22,170 nucleotides of DNA from Chara braunii (GCA_003427395.1 BFEA01000317.1:1474324-1496493); one strand, 5' to 3'. Counted from the first letter of the stretch, positions 1 through 7,208 are shown. Program-made: numbers and translations. Notes: generated from the sequence alone by a model not told the origin.

Positions 1-64
<64 letters not shown>

Positions 65-73
65 ACACACACA
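1..73. repeat. (TC)n then (AC)n microsatellite
   Basis: About 20 bases of TC dinucleotide run straight into about 53 bases of AC with one TC interruption. The window ends in the same (TC)n type, so both borders look like places where an assembly stopped. Confidence 0.95.
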
Positions 74-336
74 GTCATTTTTTGCGGCAGCGCCACAAAA
101 AACACGTGCTTCAAATCCGAATTTCCGGTGCAAGGGCATGACAAAAAGATGCATGCCACTAATGAAGGCACATCGTGCAGATACCGGTGTCGGGACAGAA
201 ACCCCTGTGAGGGTTTCTGCCCGAGTTTTTCAAGGTCAGACGCTGCCCGATTTTTTTTTTTGGATTGAGGAACTTGATGAGATTGACGTTGCCAAAAGTT
301 ATTCAGACCAACCCTATAACTGAGAGACCTAAAGCC
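74..336. other. Unassigned sequence, no supported gene
   Basis: A 61-codon open frame (138-323, plus) is present but has no recognisable motif, and it crosses a T-run encoding a short Phe stretch. Bases 78-93 (T-run then GCGGCAGCGCC) resemble the core of the 52-bp tandem repeat at 3125-3281. I see no gene. Confidence 0.4.
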
Positions 337-416
337 TGACGTCGATGACGTATGACGTCATTGACATATGACGTCGTTCACATGTGACGTCGTTGACGTG
401 TGATGTCATTGACGTT
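337..416. repeat. 16-bp tandem repeat, five units, each headed by TGACGTC
   Basis: TGACGTC starts at 337, 353, 369 and 385, and TGATGTC at 401: an exact 16-bp spacing. The unit at 353 carries the full palindrome TGACGTCA. The second half of most units is a weaker TGACRT site. TGACGTCA is the CRE/C-box type site bound by bZIP factors such as plant TGA and eukaryotic CREB/ATF proteins; whether it is bound here is inference. A simple minisatellite of no function is the alternative. Confidence 0.85.
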
Positions 417-739
417 CATTCGAGATAGCGGGAGTCGGCACTGGCGTCCGCGTTTCTCGGCGAGGCCGTAGTGGTGCACGGTCATGGAAAGGTTAGAGCT
501 AGACCTAGACGTCGTTAGCAGCCGGGCGATTCAGGGCCTAGATAAGGAAAATAAGGGTGTACGCACTTGATGTTGGGCCACGAGGTCTGCTCCATACGAA
601 GGACCGAGACAGTCTCGTGGTCATCCGCGGGTCACCTAGCCAAGCCACAAAGGTGCGCCGCCTACCGAGTCGACAGGCGGCGCGGCTAAGGTGAGGAGGA
701 CCGTGCTTGCGTAGCTGTGGCAGGCGGGCTACAGGGAGA
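417..739. other. Unassigned sequence, no supported gene
   Basis: Moderately GC-rich sequence with no open frame of note, no clear repeat and no splice-bounded stretch that I can support. Confidence 0.4.
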
Positions 740-946
740 CAACTCTTCTTATAGAAGAGTTGTGGGCTTAGCTCCCGTAATAGGAGCTAGCCCAGTAGGT
801 ACCGCCACATGACTTTCACCCTGCAGATTCAAGGATCAAGCCTGGTTGCACATAGTCCGCTGGGCTAGCTCCTTTTGGAGCAGCCCAAGGCAGTTGGGCG
901 TGGCCGATCTCGGCCGCGCGATCCTCAAGATCGCGCGGCTGAGATC
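740..946. repeat. Cluster of four short inverted repeats (hairpins)
   Basis: Four stems follow one another. Arms 740-749/753-762 pair perfectly over 10 bp with a TAT loop. Arms 764-775/783-793 pair over 11 bp with one bulged T. Arms 862-872/877-886 pair with one bulge and a TTTT loop. Arms 906-923/929-946 pair over 18 bp with a single G-T and a CTCAA loop. The second and third hairpins share the arm GGGCTAGCTCC, so they are related copies. The other stems are unrelated in sequence, so this is not one repeat unit copied. Confidence 0.85.
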
Positions 947-1072
947 TGCTGCGTGCATATCAAAGTGGCCCCTGCGTGAGGGTGACACGTCTAAATCAAG
1001 ATTTTTTTATTTTTTATTTTAAAAATTTGGGAAAAAAAACTAAAATTAGGACTAAAAGCTAGCCCACACGAA

Positions 1073-1172
1073 GCGCCATGTGGCGCAGCATGGGGGAACC
1101 AGGGCGTTTTCAGCCCCAGCATTCTCGACAGCGCCCAATGAAACAGGCGACTGTTCAACAGAAACGGTAGGT
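1073..1172. repeat. Hairpin block A, related to block at 1547
   Basis: Palindrome GCGCCATGTGGCGC (1073-1086) is followed by a GGGCGTTTT...GCCCC stretch, then CTCGACAGCGCCC, GGCGAC and GGTAGGT. The same order of motifs recurs from 1547. The upstream flank (about 1000-1060) is A/T-rich. A run of about 25 T follows at 1185-1209. Confidence 0.6.
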
Positions 1173-1437
1173 CATTTTTTCTGCTTTTTTTTTTTTTTTT
1201 TTTTTTTTTAATTTTGTGTTAGATTGTTTTTGGATGTTTTTTCTTCCCTGAGGCGTGGTCCCACTAGCGAAGAGAATCGGATAGAATACCTGAATCTGGG
1301 CGAGGTTATGGAAATGTGCAGGAAATCGAGATTGAACTGCTCTTATGCATCTCTGCATGAAGCACAACCAGATTCGGGAGCTCGATCCTATCCCCTTGCT
1401 AGTAGGACCTCGGCCCTGGTGCCTGCCTGATCGGGCA
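1173..1437. other. T-run and unassigned sequence
   Basis: A poly-T tract (1185-1209) is followed by mixed sequence. The overlapping open frames on both strands here (about 1155-1773) translate to low-complexity Lys or Phe stretches from the A- and T-runs, which is not evidence of coding. A small inverted repeat GGTGCC (1418-1423)/GGCACC (1434-1439) ends the stretch. Confidence 0.4.
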
Positions 1438-1460
1438 CCCGTTCGTTGCAGACGAACGGG
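1438..1460. repeat. CCCGTTCGT hairpin
   Basis: CCCGTTCGT (1438-1446) pairs perfectly with ACGAACGGG (1452-1460) over 9 bp with a 5-base loop. CCCGTTCG recurs as the 5' arm of hairpins at about 1906, 2146 and 2266, each with a different loop and partly different closing pairs. Confidence 0.85.
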
Positions 1461-1546
1461 GCAAAAAGGGAAAGAGGGGAAAAAAAAGGGGAACGAGAAA
1501 ACAAACAAAAAAGAAAAAAAGAAAAATCTAAAAATTAAAACAAGGA

Positions 1547-1628
1547 GGCGCCATATGGCGCCGTTTGATATGACTGGGGCGTTTTGGCCCCAGTACCTGA
1601 TGACAGAGCCCGAGACAACGGGCGACGA
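1547..1628 (+). repeat. Hairpin block B with hammerhead-like CTGATGA
   Basis: A perfect 16-bp palindrome GGCGCCATATGGCGCC (1547-1562) is followed by hairpin ACTGGGGC/GCCCCAGT (1573-1580/1587-1594). Then come CTGATGA (1597-1603), hairpin GCCC/GGGC (1608-1611/1620-1623) and GACGA (1624-1628). The order hairpin, CTGATGA, hairpin, near-GAAA is that of a hammerhead ribozyme core. However, GAAA is not intact and no stem III is visible, so this is at best a relic. Block A carries a more diverged version. An A-rich tract precedes it (1461-1546). Confidence 0.5.
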
Positions 1629-1725
1629 TGGGCCTTGCTGCACTACTCTCGACAAGCACAAAAGACAAAAATCATGGTTGTGTATCTTTCCATATTCTAG
1701 TGAAAGATTCGCTCTCGTTTTGCAG

Positions 1726-1769
1726 ATTTCGAGAGCGGTACAGCGACGCCCTGTGTCCTGCAAATTGAG
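1726..1769 (+). other. Candidate mini-exon, splice signals only
   Basis: A 44-base stretch follows an acceptor-like CTCGTTTTGCAG and ends in GAG followed by a perfect donor GTAAGT at 1770. The downstream 1770-1906 is T-rich and intron-like. The stretch is too short to judge coding, and splice motifs this good occur by chance in T-rich DNA. Confidence 0.15.
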
Positions 1770-1906
1770 GTAAGTTCGTTTTTGTTGGTCTTTTTTTTCT
1801 TTTTTCTTTTTCCTATATTTTATTTTAGATTCTTCTTAGATTTTGTCCTTTCCTTTTTAGTTAGACTTTGTTTTTTTTTATTCTTCTTATTTTAGTATTA
1901 TAGCAC

Positions 1907-1926
1907 CCGTTCGTTTTGACGAACGG
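1907..1926. repeat. CCGTTCGT hairpin beside the ribozyme
   Basis: CCGTTCGT (1907-1914) pairs with ACGAACGG (1919-1926) over 8 bp around a TTTG loop. In the sense of the minus strand it lies 13 bases downstream of the hammerhead. It is a relative of the hairpin at 1438. Confidence 0.85.
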
Positions 1927-1939
1927 ATCGTGAATTGTG

Positions 1940-1998
1940 CCAGACTGTTTCGTCGGATCCTCACCGACTCATCAGGAGGTTAAACCTCGACAGTCTGG
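1940..1998 (-). ncRNA. Type III hammerhead self-cleaving ribozyme
   Basis: Read on the minus strand, the sequence has every canonical part in order. Stem III 5' strand CCAGACTGT (1998-1990) is followed by C17 (1989), giving the cleavage triplet GTC. Stem I GAGGT/ACCTC (1988-1976) closes a TTA loop. CTGATGA lies at 1975-1969. Stem II GTCGG/CCGAC (1968-1952) has a 7-base loop. GAAA begins at 1951; its last A starts the stem III 3' strand ACAGTCTGG (1948-1940). All invariant core bases are present, including the G10.1-C11.1 and A15.1-U16.1 pairs. Stem III is 9 bp with no mismatch, and both other stems are perfect. Stem III is the open one, so the fold is type III. Cleavage is predicted between 1989 and 1988. 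Type III hammerheads are known from plant retrozymes, viroids and satellite RNAs. The host element here is unknown; no second copy or LTR is visible. Confidence 0.9.
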
Positions 1999-2002
1999 GT
2001 AA

Positions 2003-2018
2003 GGCGGATGAATCCGCC
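2003..2018. repeat. GGCGGAT/ATCCGCC hairpin flanking the ribozyme
   Basis: GGCGGA pairs with TCCGCC around TGAA. On the minus strand it sits four bases before ribozyme stem III, so a hairpin flanks the hammerhead on both sides. Confidence 0.85.
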
Positions 2019-2128
2019 ACTAGAACATGGAAATGTACACCCCCCCCATGCGAAACAGTTTGTTGCTCTTCTTTTTTTTGTTCTTTTTTTTCTTTTTTTG
2101 TTTCTCTTCATTTGCCTTCCTCGCTCAG

Positions 2129-2237
2129 CTGGACGAGCAGCTGCACCCGTTCGTGATGAAACGGGCAGCAGCTGTGTGGCTGGCGCCCGAACCTGGCGAT
2201 GTGGGAGTCCAAGTGAGGGCGTGTTTAGAAGGGACAG
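2129..2237 (+). CDS. Candidate exon, unrecognised
   Basis: A long T/C tract (about 2065-2120) ends in CTCAG at 2124-2128. It is followed by 109 bases open in one frame and then CAG with a perfect donor GTAAGT from 2238. The frame reads about 36 residues starting LDEQLHPFVMKRAAAVW. It continues open past the donor to 2359, so openness alone does not mark the exon end. I recognise no domain. The stretch also contains a hairpin (2139-2144 and 2146-2151 with 2160-2165 and 2168-2173), so it may simply be part of the hairpin-rich non-coding DNA. Confidence 0.22.
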
Positions 2238-2512
2238 GTAAGTCGTCAATCAACGCCTGCCTGCGCCCGTTCGTTGGGGAAAGCGGGCAGCAGGATCGTT
2301 GGGCCCTGAACCTGGCACCGATATTGCCTAGGTCCGAGCGCATACTACAGCAGGGGTAGGAAGACCCTGCCGAGCTTGACTCATGACTGTGAGATGACTA
2401 AGGGGTGGCTACTCGTTTTGAAAACGAGCTGTCCCCTGTACAGAAAATGAGAGGAGGAGGGGATAAAGTAAAAAAGAAAAAGAAAATGATGTCACGAACA
2501 TAATCGCGACGC
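2238..2512. repeat. More inverted repeats: about 2261-2292 and 2412-2428
   Basis: A fourth CCCGTTCG hairpin lies at about 2261-2292, where CTGCGCCCG faces CGGGCAGCAG. CTCGTTTT/AAAACGAG (2412-2419/2421-2428) is a perfect 8-bp inverted repeat, extended by GGGG and CCCC outside. The rest, including 2440-2510 (A/G-rich), shows no gene. Confidence 0.6.
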
Positions 2513-2720
2513 AGGGCCAGATGCAGGAGTAGAAACATCTGGACCCTGAATTGACAACAGGCTGTTGGTATTCAACAGCCTGCTCTACCTGGCTCTATAC
2601 AGCCAATTGAGGCTGCGTCTGGTCGGGGGTAGCGGCCAGACGCATTACCAGGGCCAGAACTTGGTTCCCCTAGGGGAACATCAAGTTTCTCAGCCCTTGA
2701 TCTCGTCTGAGATCAAGGGC
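2513..2720. repeat. Cluster of five inverted repeats upstream of a TATA box
   Basis: In order: arms at 2513-2524 and 2537-2549 (CAGATG/CATCTG core plus CAGGG/CCCTG); CAGGCTGTTG/CAACAGCCTG (2558-2567/2573-2582, 10 bp, loop GTATT); TGCGTCTGG/CCAGACGCA (2614-2622/2636-2644); palindrome GTTCCCCTAGGGGAAC (2664-2679); GCCCTTGATCTC/GAGATCAAGGGC (2693-2704/2709-2720, 12 bp perfect, loop GTCT). Sequences differ from stem to stem. They end 59 bp before the TATA box at 2780. Confidence 0.85.
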
Positions 2721-2779
2721 CAGGCCTCATTCCGAGTTTTGTCTGGGGGCAAAGCAACTGCCCTCAGCCTCCAGCCAGC

Positions 2780-2786
2780 TATAAAA
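2780..2786 (+). promoter_or_regulatory. TATA box of a repeated promoter-like segment
   Basis: TATAAAA sits 59 bp after the hairpin cluster. Downstream are CATTCATTT, GTGGCTGGG, TGGAGGTCTGCAAG (2900-2913) and GGCCATAG (2943). The minus strand at 11000-11420 shows the same series: TATAAATA, CATTCATTCATTC, TGGAGGTCTGCAGG and GGCCATAG. This suggests that both are copies of one promoter-bearing repeat, such as an LTR. A transcription start about 30 bp downstream is inference. Confidence 0.45.
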
Positions 2787-2900
2787 CAGCCAGCAGCCAG
2801 CCAACCAGCATTCATTTGTGGCTGGGTCTGCTGGCATTATGCTTGGGTGGATGCTGGCTGTTGGAGAAGGAGTTGCTGGTGGAGTGAGAAGGAGCTGAGT

Positions 2901-3040
2901 GGAGGTCTGCAAGAGAGTGAGGGAGGAGAACTGCTGGAGGTGGCCATAGTTGTGGAACACAACCATAGCCGCCATCTCAGCGAGGTGTAGAAAGAGAGAG
3001 AAGTGTTGGAGGTCTGTAGGGAGCATGAGAGTGAGGGAAG
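2901..3040. repeat. Imperfect 107-bp direct repeat and a long hairpin
   Basis: GGAGGTCTG plus GAGAGTGAGGGA occurs from 2901 and again from 3008. Between them GGTGGCCATAGTTGTG and CACAACCATAGCCGCC (about 2939-2974) form a 16-bp stem with three G-T type mismatches. The second copy is followed by CCATAGCTGCC. The open frames across this stretch are repeat-driven and I do not call a gene. Confidence 0.5.
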
Positions 3041-3124
3041 CCATAGCTGCCGCTGCACTTGGTGGAGCACAGGGCAGATGCTGTTCGTTCAGCACGGCGA
3101 CGACAGCGGGTTATCAGCGGTAGT

Positions 3125-3281
3125 GCGGAAGCGTTGCCGAAATTTTGCGGCGACAACTGTTTTTTTCGGCGGTGACGCGGAAGCGCTGCCGAAATTTTGC
3201 GGCGGCAGCTGATTTTTTTTGGCGGTGACTCGGAAGCGCTGCCAAGATTTTGCGGCAGCAGCGGTGTTTCTTTTAGTGGTG
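3125..3281. repeat. 52-53-bp tandem repeat, three units
   Basis: Units start at 3125, 3177 and 3230. Each reads GCGGAAGCGYTGCC, then an A/T patch, then TTTTGCGGC, a T-run and GGCGGTGA. The phrase TTTTGCGGC also appears near the window start (about 81). Confidence 0.85.
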
Positions 3282-4400
3282 GTGTGGATATGTTGTACGG
3301 TTTTTACGACGCCAACGACAATTTTGAGAAGTGTCATCAAGAGGGTGTGTGCTTTGTGGTGGTGTTGGCGTTGTGTTGTCCGCATATTGCGGCGGCGACA
3401 CTTCGACACAATGGTGGCATAGTGGTACTAGTCGCAAGTGGTGACGACGTTAAGACACTGAGGGGGTTGTGTGTCAGTGGGCGATCTTTTTGAGGGAGTG
3501 GTGTGGATCACTTTTTTGACAACTTACTGCGGCGATCTTCTCATTTGGAGTGTGGTTTATACGACTTTCTTGGGTGGGCCGTTTACTATCTTCGGTTCAA
3601 CTTCACTCAAGGTCAGGTAGCCTGACTTAGTCCCCTTCACACCTGTGTGAACCCACACTTGCTTGACCCTGTTCTTTGAACGCTCATTGAAAAGGTAGAG
3701 GAAAGGTGTGCATGCGCGTGTGAATGAGAGTCTGACTTGAGAGATGGTTTTGCATGGTTTTCTTCTTGAACCTGATGTGCAGATAGGTAGAAGGGTGGCT
3801 ATAAAGACGAGGTTAATAACGTCAATGGAAATGGGGTACAGGGTGGTTGCCTTCTATCTATCGTTTGGATGTTTGTGGAAAGGAAGGGAACTCAGTTGAT
3901 AACGCGAAAATAAACGTTCACACAAAGAAGGAGGAACTCAATTGGACATAGATTTTTCCCGAGGTTACCCATTCTTTCCCGAATGACCCTCTCTGTCTAT
4001 GCCCGTCTGTGTGAATGATTTTCTCTTCTAATCCCCTTTTTCGTCTAAGTTACCCTTGACGTCAGGCGGCAAGGAATCATCTTTGCCTGCCGTGGTAGAC
4101 GTTTTTCCCTTTCTTAGGAGACATCTGAGGCGGGGGTTCGTTGCCTTAGGGGTCGGCCCTGCTATCGACTTGGAGTGGACCGCTTATGCGGGGGGATATC
4201 ATGCTGCTGTGGTGGAACCAACCCGACTTCTGAGTTCCGAGGTTCGCTCGGGTGAGGACGAGGGGTATCCCAAACCACCTCCTAGGGGAAGGACATGCGC
4301 GTACTCACGGAAGGACCTCAAGTTCTTGGCGGCCCGCGTTAAGGAAAACTGTCACAGTTTACCCTTCTCGTGGCCGTCTTAGGAGCCACATACGAATGGG
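3282..4400. other. Unassigned sequence, no supported gene
   Basis: 3282-3500 is G/T-rich and open in several frames without protein-like composition. A 108-codon frame at 4056-4382 (plus) has no recognisable domain and no supporting signals. The rest is mixed sequence with many stops. Confidence 0.4.
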
Positions 4401-4505
4401 GAACTGGCGCCATAAGAAGCCCAGTTCGTGTTTTCACTGGCCACGGATGGAGTGCGTGTAGGCACTACCTTCGTGGGTAGGTTTGCACCATAAGAAGTGC
4501 AAGCC
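4401..4505 (+). repeat. Two hairpins with the same loop CCATAAGAAG, plus two between
   Basis: GAACTGG (4401-4407)/CCAGTTC (4421-4427) encloses CCATAAGAAG (4410-4419). GGTTTGCA (4480-4487)/TGCAAGCC (4498-4505, one G-T) encloses the identical CCATAAGAAG (4488-4497). The two stems have unrelated sequences. Between them lie AGTGC/GCACT (4451-4455/4462-4466) and CTACC/GGTAG (4465-4469/4476-4480). A conserved loop on different stems is the pattern expected of a structured RNA or of a loop-recognised element. No known family comes to mind. Confidence 0.7.
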
Positions 4506-4947
4506 TGGGGCGATCAGACTAGTTGACGGGAAGATGTGGCTAGAGCATTACCTTGAATGTCTTTATGTCGAAGGCTGGTACTTCATGACCATTTGTGGAA
4601 CAGAAAGAGTAATTATTGCCCAGAAGGACAAAGCAACCAACAAAATTTGAAAGTGGATCCTTAACCTTAATGGGGCATCGAGCGTCCGACTGTTCGAGTT
4701 GGTCGCTGACTTGTATAAGTAGTAGCCGAATTACTTGCAGATGGCATTCACACCAAAGTTAGAAAAGTATTGACGTCATCATTTAAGATATGGCATTCTA
4801 ACTTTACTTGAGAGTTTGGATTTATCTGCGTTTCCTTTCTAATAGTCAGTATGGGGCGGAATGAAAGAACTTGGCAACATATCTCATCAAGTCGAAAAGT
4901 CGTGACAACCCATCCATTTGGCAGACAGAGTGGAGATGATTCGATCA
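4506..4947. other. Unassigned sequence, no supported gene
   Basis: Mixed sequence with frequent stops in all frames. I see no repeats or RNA genes. Confidence 0.4.
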
Positions 4948-5102
4948 GACGCTATTCAAGCGTCGCTATGCATGTTAACCATGCTTTGATCTTTTATTGA
5001 TAAGTGTTGTTTGAAGTCAAGTCAACCCTTGTCGCATGCATGGTTGTGTTATATATAGGCTGATCTCAGAAGACAAGTCAACTTACGTTGACCTGAGTAT
5101 TC
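4948..5102 (+). promoter_or_regulatory. Promoter-like segment with TATA box and palindromes
   Basis: Hairpin GACGCT/AGCGTC (4948-4953/4959-4964) lies upstream of TATATATA (5050-5057). The palindrome GTCAAC-TTAC-GTTGAC (5087-5102) lies at the expected start region. GTCAAG and GTCAAC occur several times; the GTCAA/TTGAC core is the W-box type of plant WRKY factors. This could equally be part of an LTR. No downstream gene is visible. Confidence 0.3.
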
Positions 5103-5816
5103 TTTTGAAAGCATTTTGTCTGACTAACTCTTGATTGTCTTTGAGAGAAGGAACTAGGATCGCTAGAAGTTTTCCTTACGCTTGGAATGTCACGTCCTAG
5201 TTGACCGACGTCGCTCCGATTCCTGAGAGATCAGCGCCCCAGGGACAGACGACGTTCGGGTTCGCTTTAGCGTTTAACCATGCGTACCTATGCTACAGCG
5301 AACGAGCAAACGCCCTCGGCCGGCCTACCTCTGCTATTGCATTGTAAAAGCTTTCGCACGTGGGTCGGTAGCTCGGCGGGGATACGCCCCTAAGGGTGGT
5401 GACAGCCCCTTAGGGAAGGTAAGTTGTGCCCCGCGAAAACCTATCTTGTCGTAGGGGACCGCGGGATGTACAGCTGGCGCACTCGGCCGACGTGGGTTAC
5501 CGTGTCGTCCCCGAGTTGTCTCTAAAAGGTTAAATTCTAAGTTTCTCCTGCGTGACGCGGCCGGGAGGGCCCTCGCTCGCGCGGGGGCCGATACGCTCGA
5601 CACCGGTAACATGGCTGTCCAGTAAGTCCACCGCGGAAAGTTGCGCCCCTTGCTTACAGGGGCATGCAAGACAGTTCAGAGGCCCTAGGGGCACGACAGG
5701 GTAAGTGGTCCGTCGGAGGGTTGCGATGCAAAATAATAAAAATTACAGGGGCGCCAGACAAATTTTCCCCAAGAGAAACAAAAAAAGGGAAAAAAAGAAA
5801 GATGAAATCATGGTAA
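5103..5816. other. Unassigned sequence with hairpin 5388-5415
   Basis: CCCTAAGGG (5388-5396) pairs with CCCTTAGGG (5407-5415). Donor-like GTAAGT occurs at 5419 and 5701. A 111-codon minus-strand frame (5334-5669) is rich in Arg, Ala and Pro, with no motif and no clear acceptor. A-rich sequence ends the stretch. Confidence 0.4.
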
Positions 5817-5891
5817 CCATCCGGACGTCCTGACCGCGTTCCTGACAGTCCGGTGTCCGGTGTCCGGTGTCTGGTCCTGATGTCCGGATGG
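5817..5891. repeat. GTCCGG repeat with terminal inverted arms
   Basis: CCATCCGGAC (5817-5826) and GTCCGGATGG (5882-5891) are a perfect 10-bp inverted pair. They enclose three tandem GTCCGGT units. The same motif is abundant at 6525-6690, and single copies occur near 6003 and 6021, so one repeat family covers 5817-6690. Confidence 0.75.
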
Positions 5892-6106
5892 AGGCCCCTG
5901 GGGAGAAAAAAAAAAAAAAAAGGGGGGGCGGCCCAGGACGTTTATCGGGTCCTGGCTGCCCCTCAAAAAATAACGGGGTGATTTTTCAGTGTCATTTCAC
6001 CCCACCGGACAGGGCCTAGAGGTCCGGACACAAGACACTGCAGGTTTCTGGGGTGGCGGGTTTCACACAGGCCCGAGCAATTTCAAGGCGCCCGCCGCTG
6101 CTGCCC

Positions 6107-6110
<4 letters not shown>

Positions 6111-6192
<82 letters not shown>
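6111..6192. repeat. (GA)n microsatellite
   Basis: About 41 uninterrupted GA units. The open frames here read poly Arg-Glu or Leu-Ser and are artefacts of the repeat. Confidence 0.98.
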
Positions 6193-6194
<2 letters not shown>

Positions 6195-6235
6195 ACTGAC
6201 AGTGCTGCCAGTCTGAAGACTCTGACGTTCTGAAT

Positions 6236-6320
6236 TGAACTGCAAAGTTTGAACTTTAAGTTGTGTATGAAGTTATGAACTTCAAATTACTAAATCCAAA
6301 GTTCAAAGTTCAAAGCTAAT
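6236..6320. repeat. AAGTTCAAA/TTTGAACTT-type short repeats
   Basis: Short A/T-rich words built on AAGTT and GTTCAAAG recur in both orientations, for instance GAAGTT-AT-GAACTTC and two tandem AAGTTCAAAG words. The stretch lies between the microsatellite and a candidate donor GTAAGT at 6471. Confidence 0.6.
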
Positions 6321-6488
6321 CATACTTTTTTCAAAAAAAAAATTCTCTGTTTCTTTAGTCTTGTGCCTGCTTTGCACAGTTTGCAACTCTGCATGTCTGC
6401 TAGTTAAATGTGCTTGTTGATTTGCTGCAAGACACGTGCTCTGCTGCCTGAACTACAAAGTGCAGAGCAGGTAAGTGCCTACCAACAG

Positions 6489-6690
6489 CCCTGCCCACCC
6501 CCCCCCCCCCCCCCTTTTCTTTTTTTTTTCGTCCGGACATTTGTGCACCCCTGGTACCGGTCCGGACTGTCCGGGTCCGGTGATGTCCGGGTGTACGGTA
6601 ATGTCCGGATCACCGGACAGTCCGGACCGGTCCAGACACTGGTCCGGAAGACAGTCCGGAAGTGTCCGGTGTCCGGGTCCGGGGTTAGCA
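6489..6690. repeat. C-run, T-run and palindromic GTCCGG repeat
   Basis: A C-run and T-run lead into about a dozen TCCGG words between 6530 and 6690. ACCGGTCCGGACTGTCCGG (6556-6574) pairs perfectly over 19 bp with CCGGACAGTCCGGACCGGT (6613-6631). The 38-base interior has TGAT facing ATCA, giving a strong cruciform or hairpin. Two open frames cross it, but their composition simply mirrors the repeat. Confidence 0.8.
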
Positions 6691-6776
6691 TGGATGAAAT
6701 GTTTTTTTTTTACCTTTTTTTAACTTTATTTAACTTTTTTTTTTTCCCCGGTTTTTGAAGGAACCTTCCCTGGCCC

Positions 6777-6811
6777 TTGCCCGGGCAGGCCGCTCGGGCC
6801 AACCCGGGCAA
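6777..6811. repeat. Inverted repeat TTGCCCGGG/CCCGGGCAA
   Basis: Nine-base perfect arms (6777-6785 and 6803-6811) are separated by 17 bases. It lies just downstream of a T-rich tract. Confidence 0.8.
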
Positions 6812-7208
6812 CCAAGGTGATCCGCGCGACCCGGTTGGTAGCCTAGAATTGAGAAGGATTTCTGTGGTAATGTTTCGAGCATGTTTTCTTTGGGGGTTAG
6901 ACCTGTTCGGTGAGGAGGATATCTATTCTTTTTTCCCCAGCATCTTTCGCTCATGGAGCCCCCTTCCCTCCCTCTTCATATGTGAGCTCACTGGCAGTCA
7001 ATCAAAATCCTTCCACAGGAAATAATCAATGCTGTCAGGGCTGTCGGGGCCATAATGTGAGGAGGCCTCATGGGTGGGTTTCTCTGTATACTCTGACTTG
7101 CCAGCAGAAAACGAACAGGACTGATGCTCCCTGGAATGGATACGGCCCCAGGCCCAAGTGCGAGGATCTGGGTCCTCGGCAGGTCTAAAGGGCCCCTGCT
7201 GCATATGT
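6812..7208. other. Unassigned sequence, no supported gene
   Basis: Several open frames of 68 to 92 codons overlap on both strands. None has a motif or convincing boundaries. Confidence 0.4.

Noticed and set aside
1155-1763. Long minus-strand open frame (202 codons)
   Set aside because: Its Lys- and Phe-rich tracts come from A- and T-runs, and the rest has no recognisable protein features.
2216-2290. GTGKSSIN in an open frame, P-loop-like
   Set aside because: The required upstream Gly of the Walker A spacing is missing, no other NTPase motif follows, and the segment crosses a perfect splice donor.
5989-6245. Open frames reading poly Arg-Glu or poly Leu-Ser
   Set aside because: They are translations of the (GA)n microsatellite.
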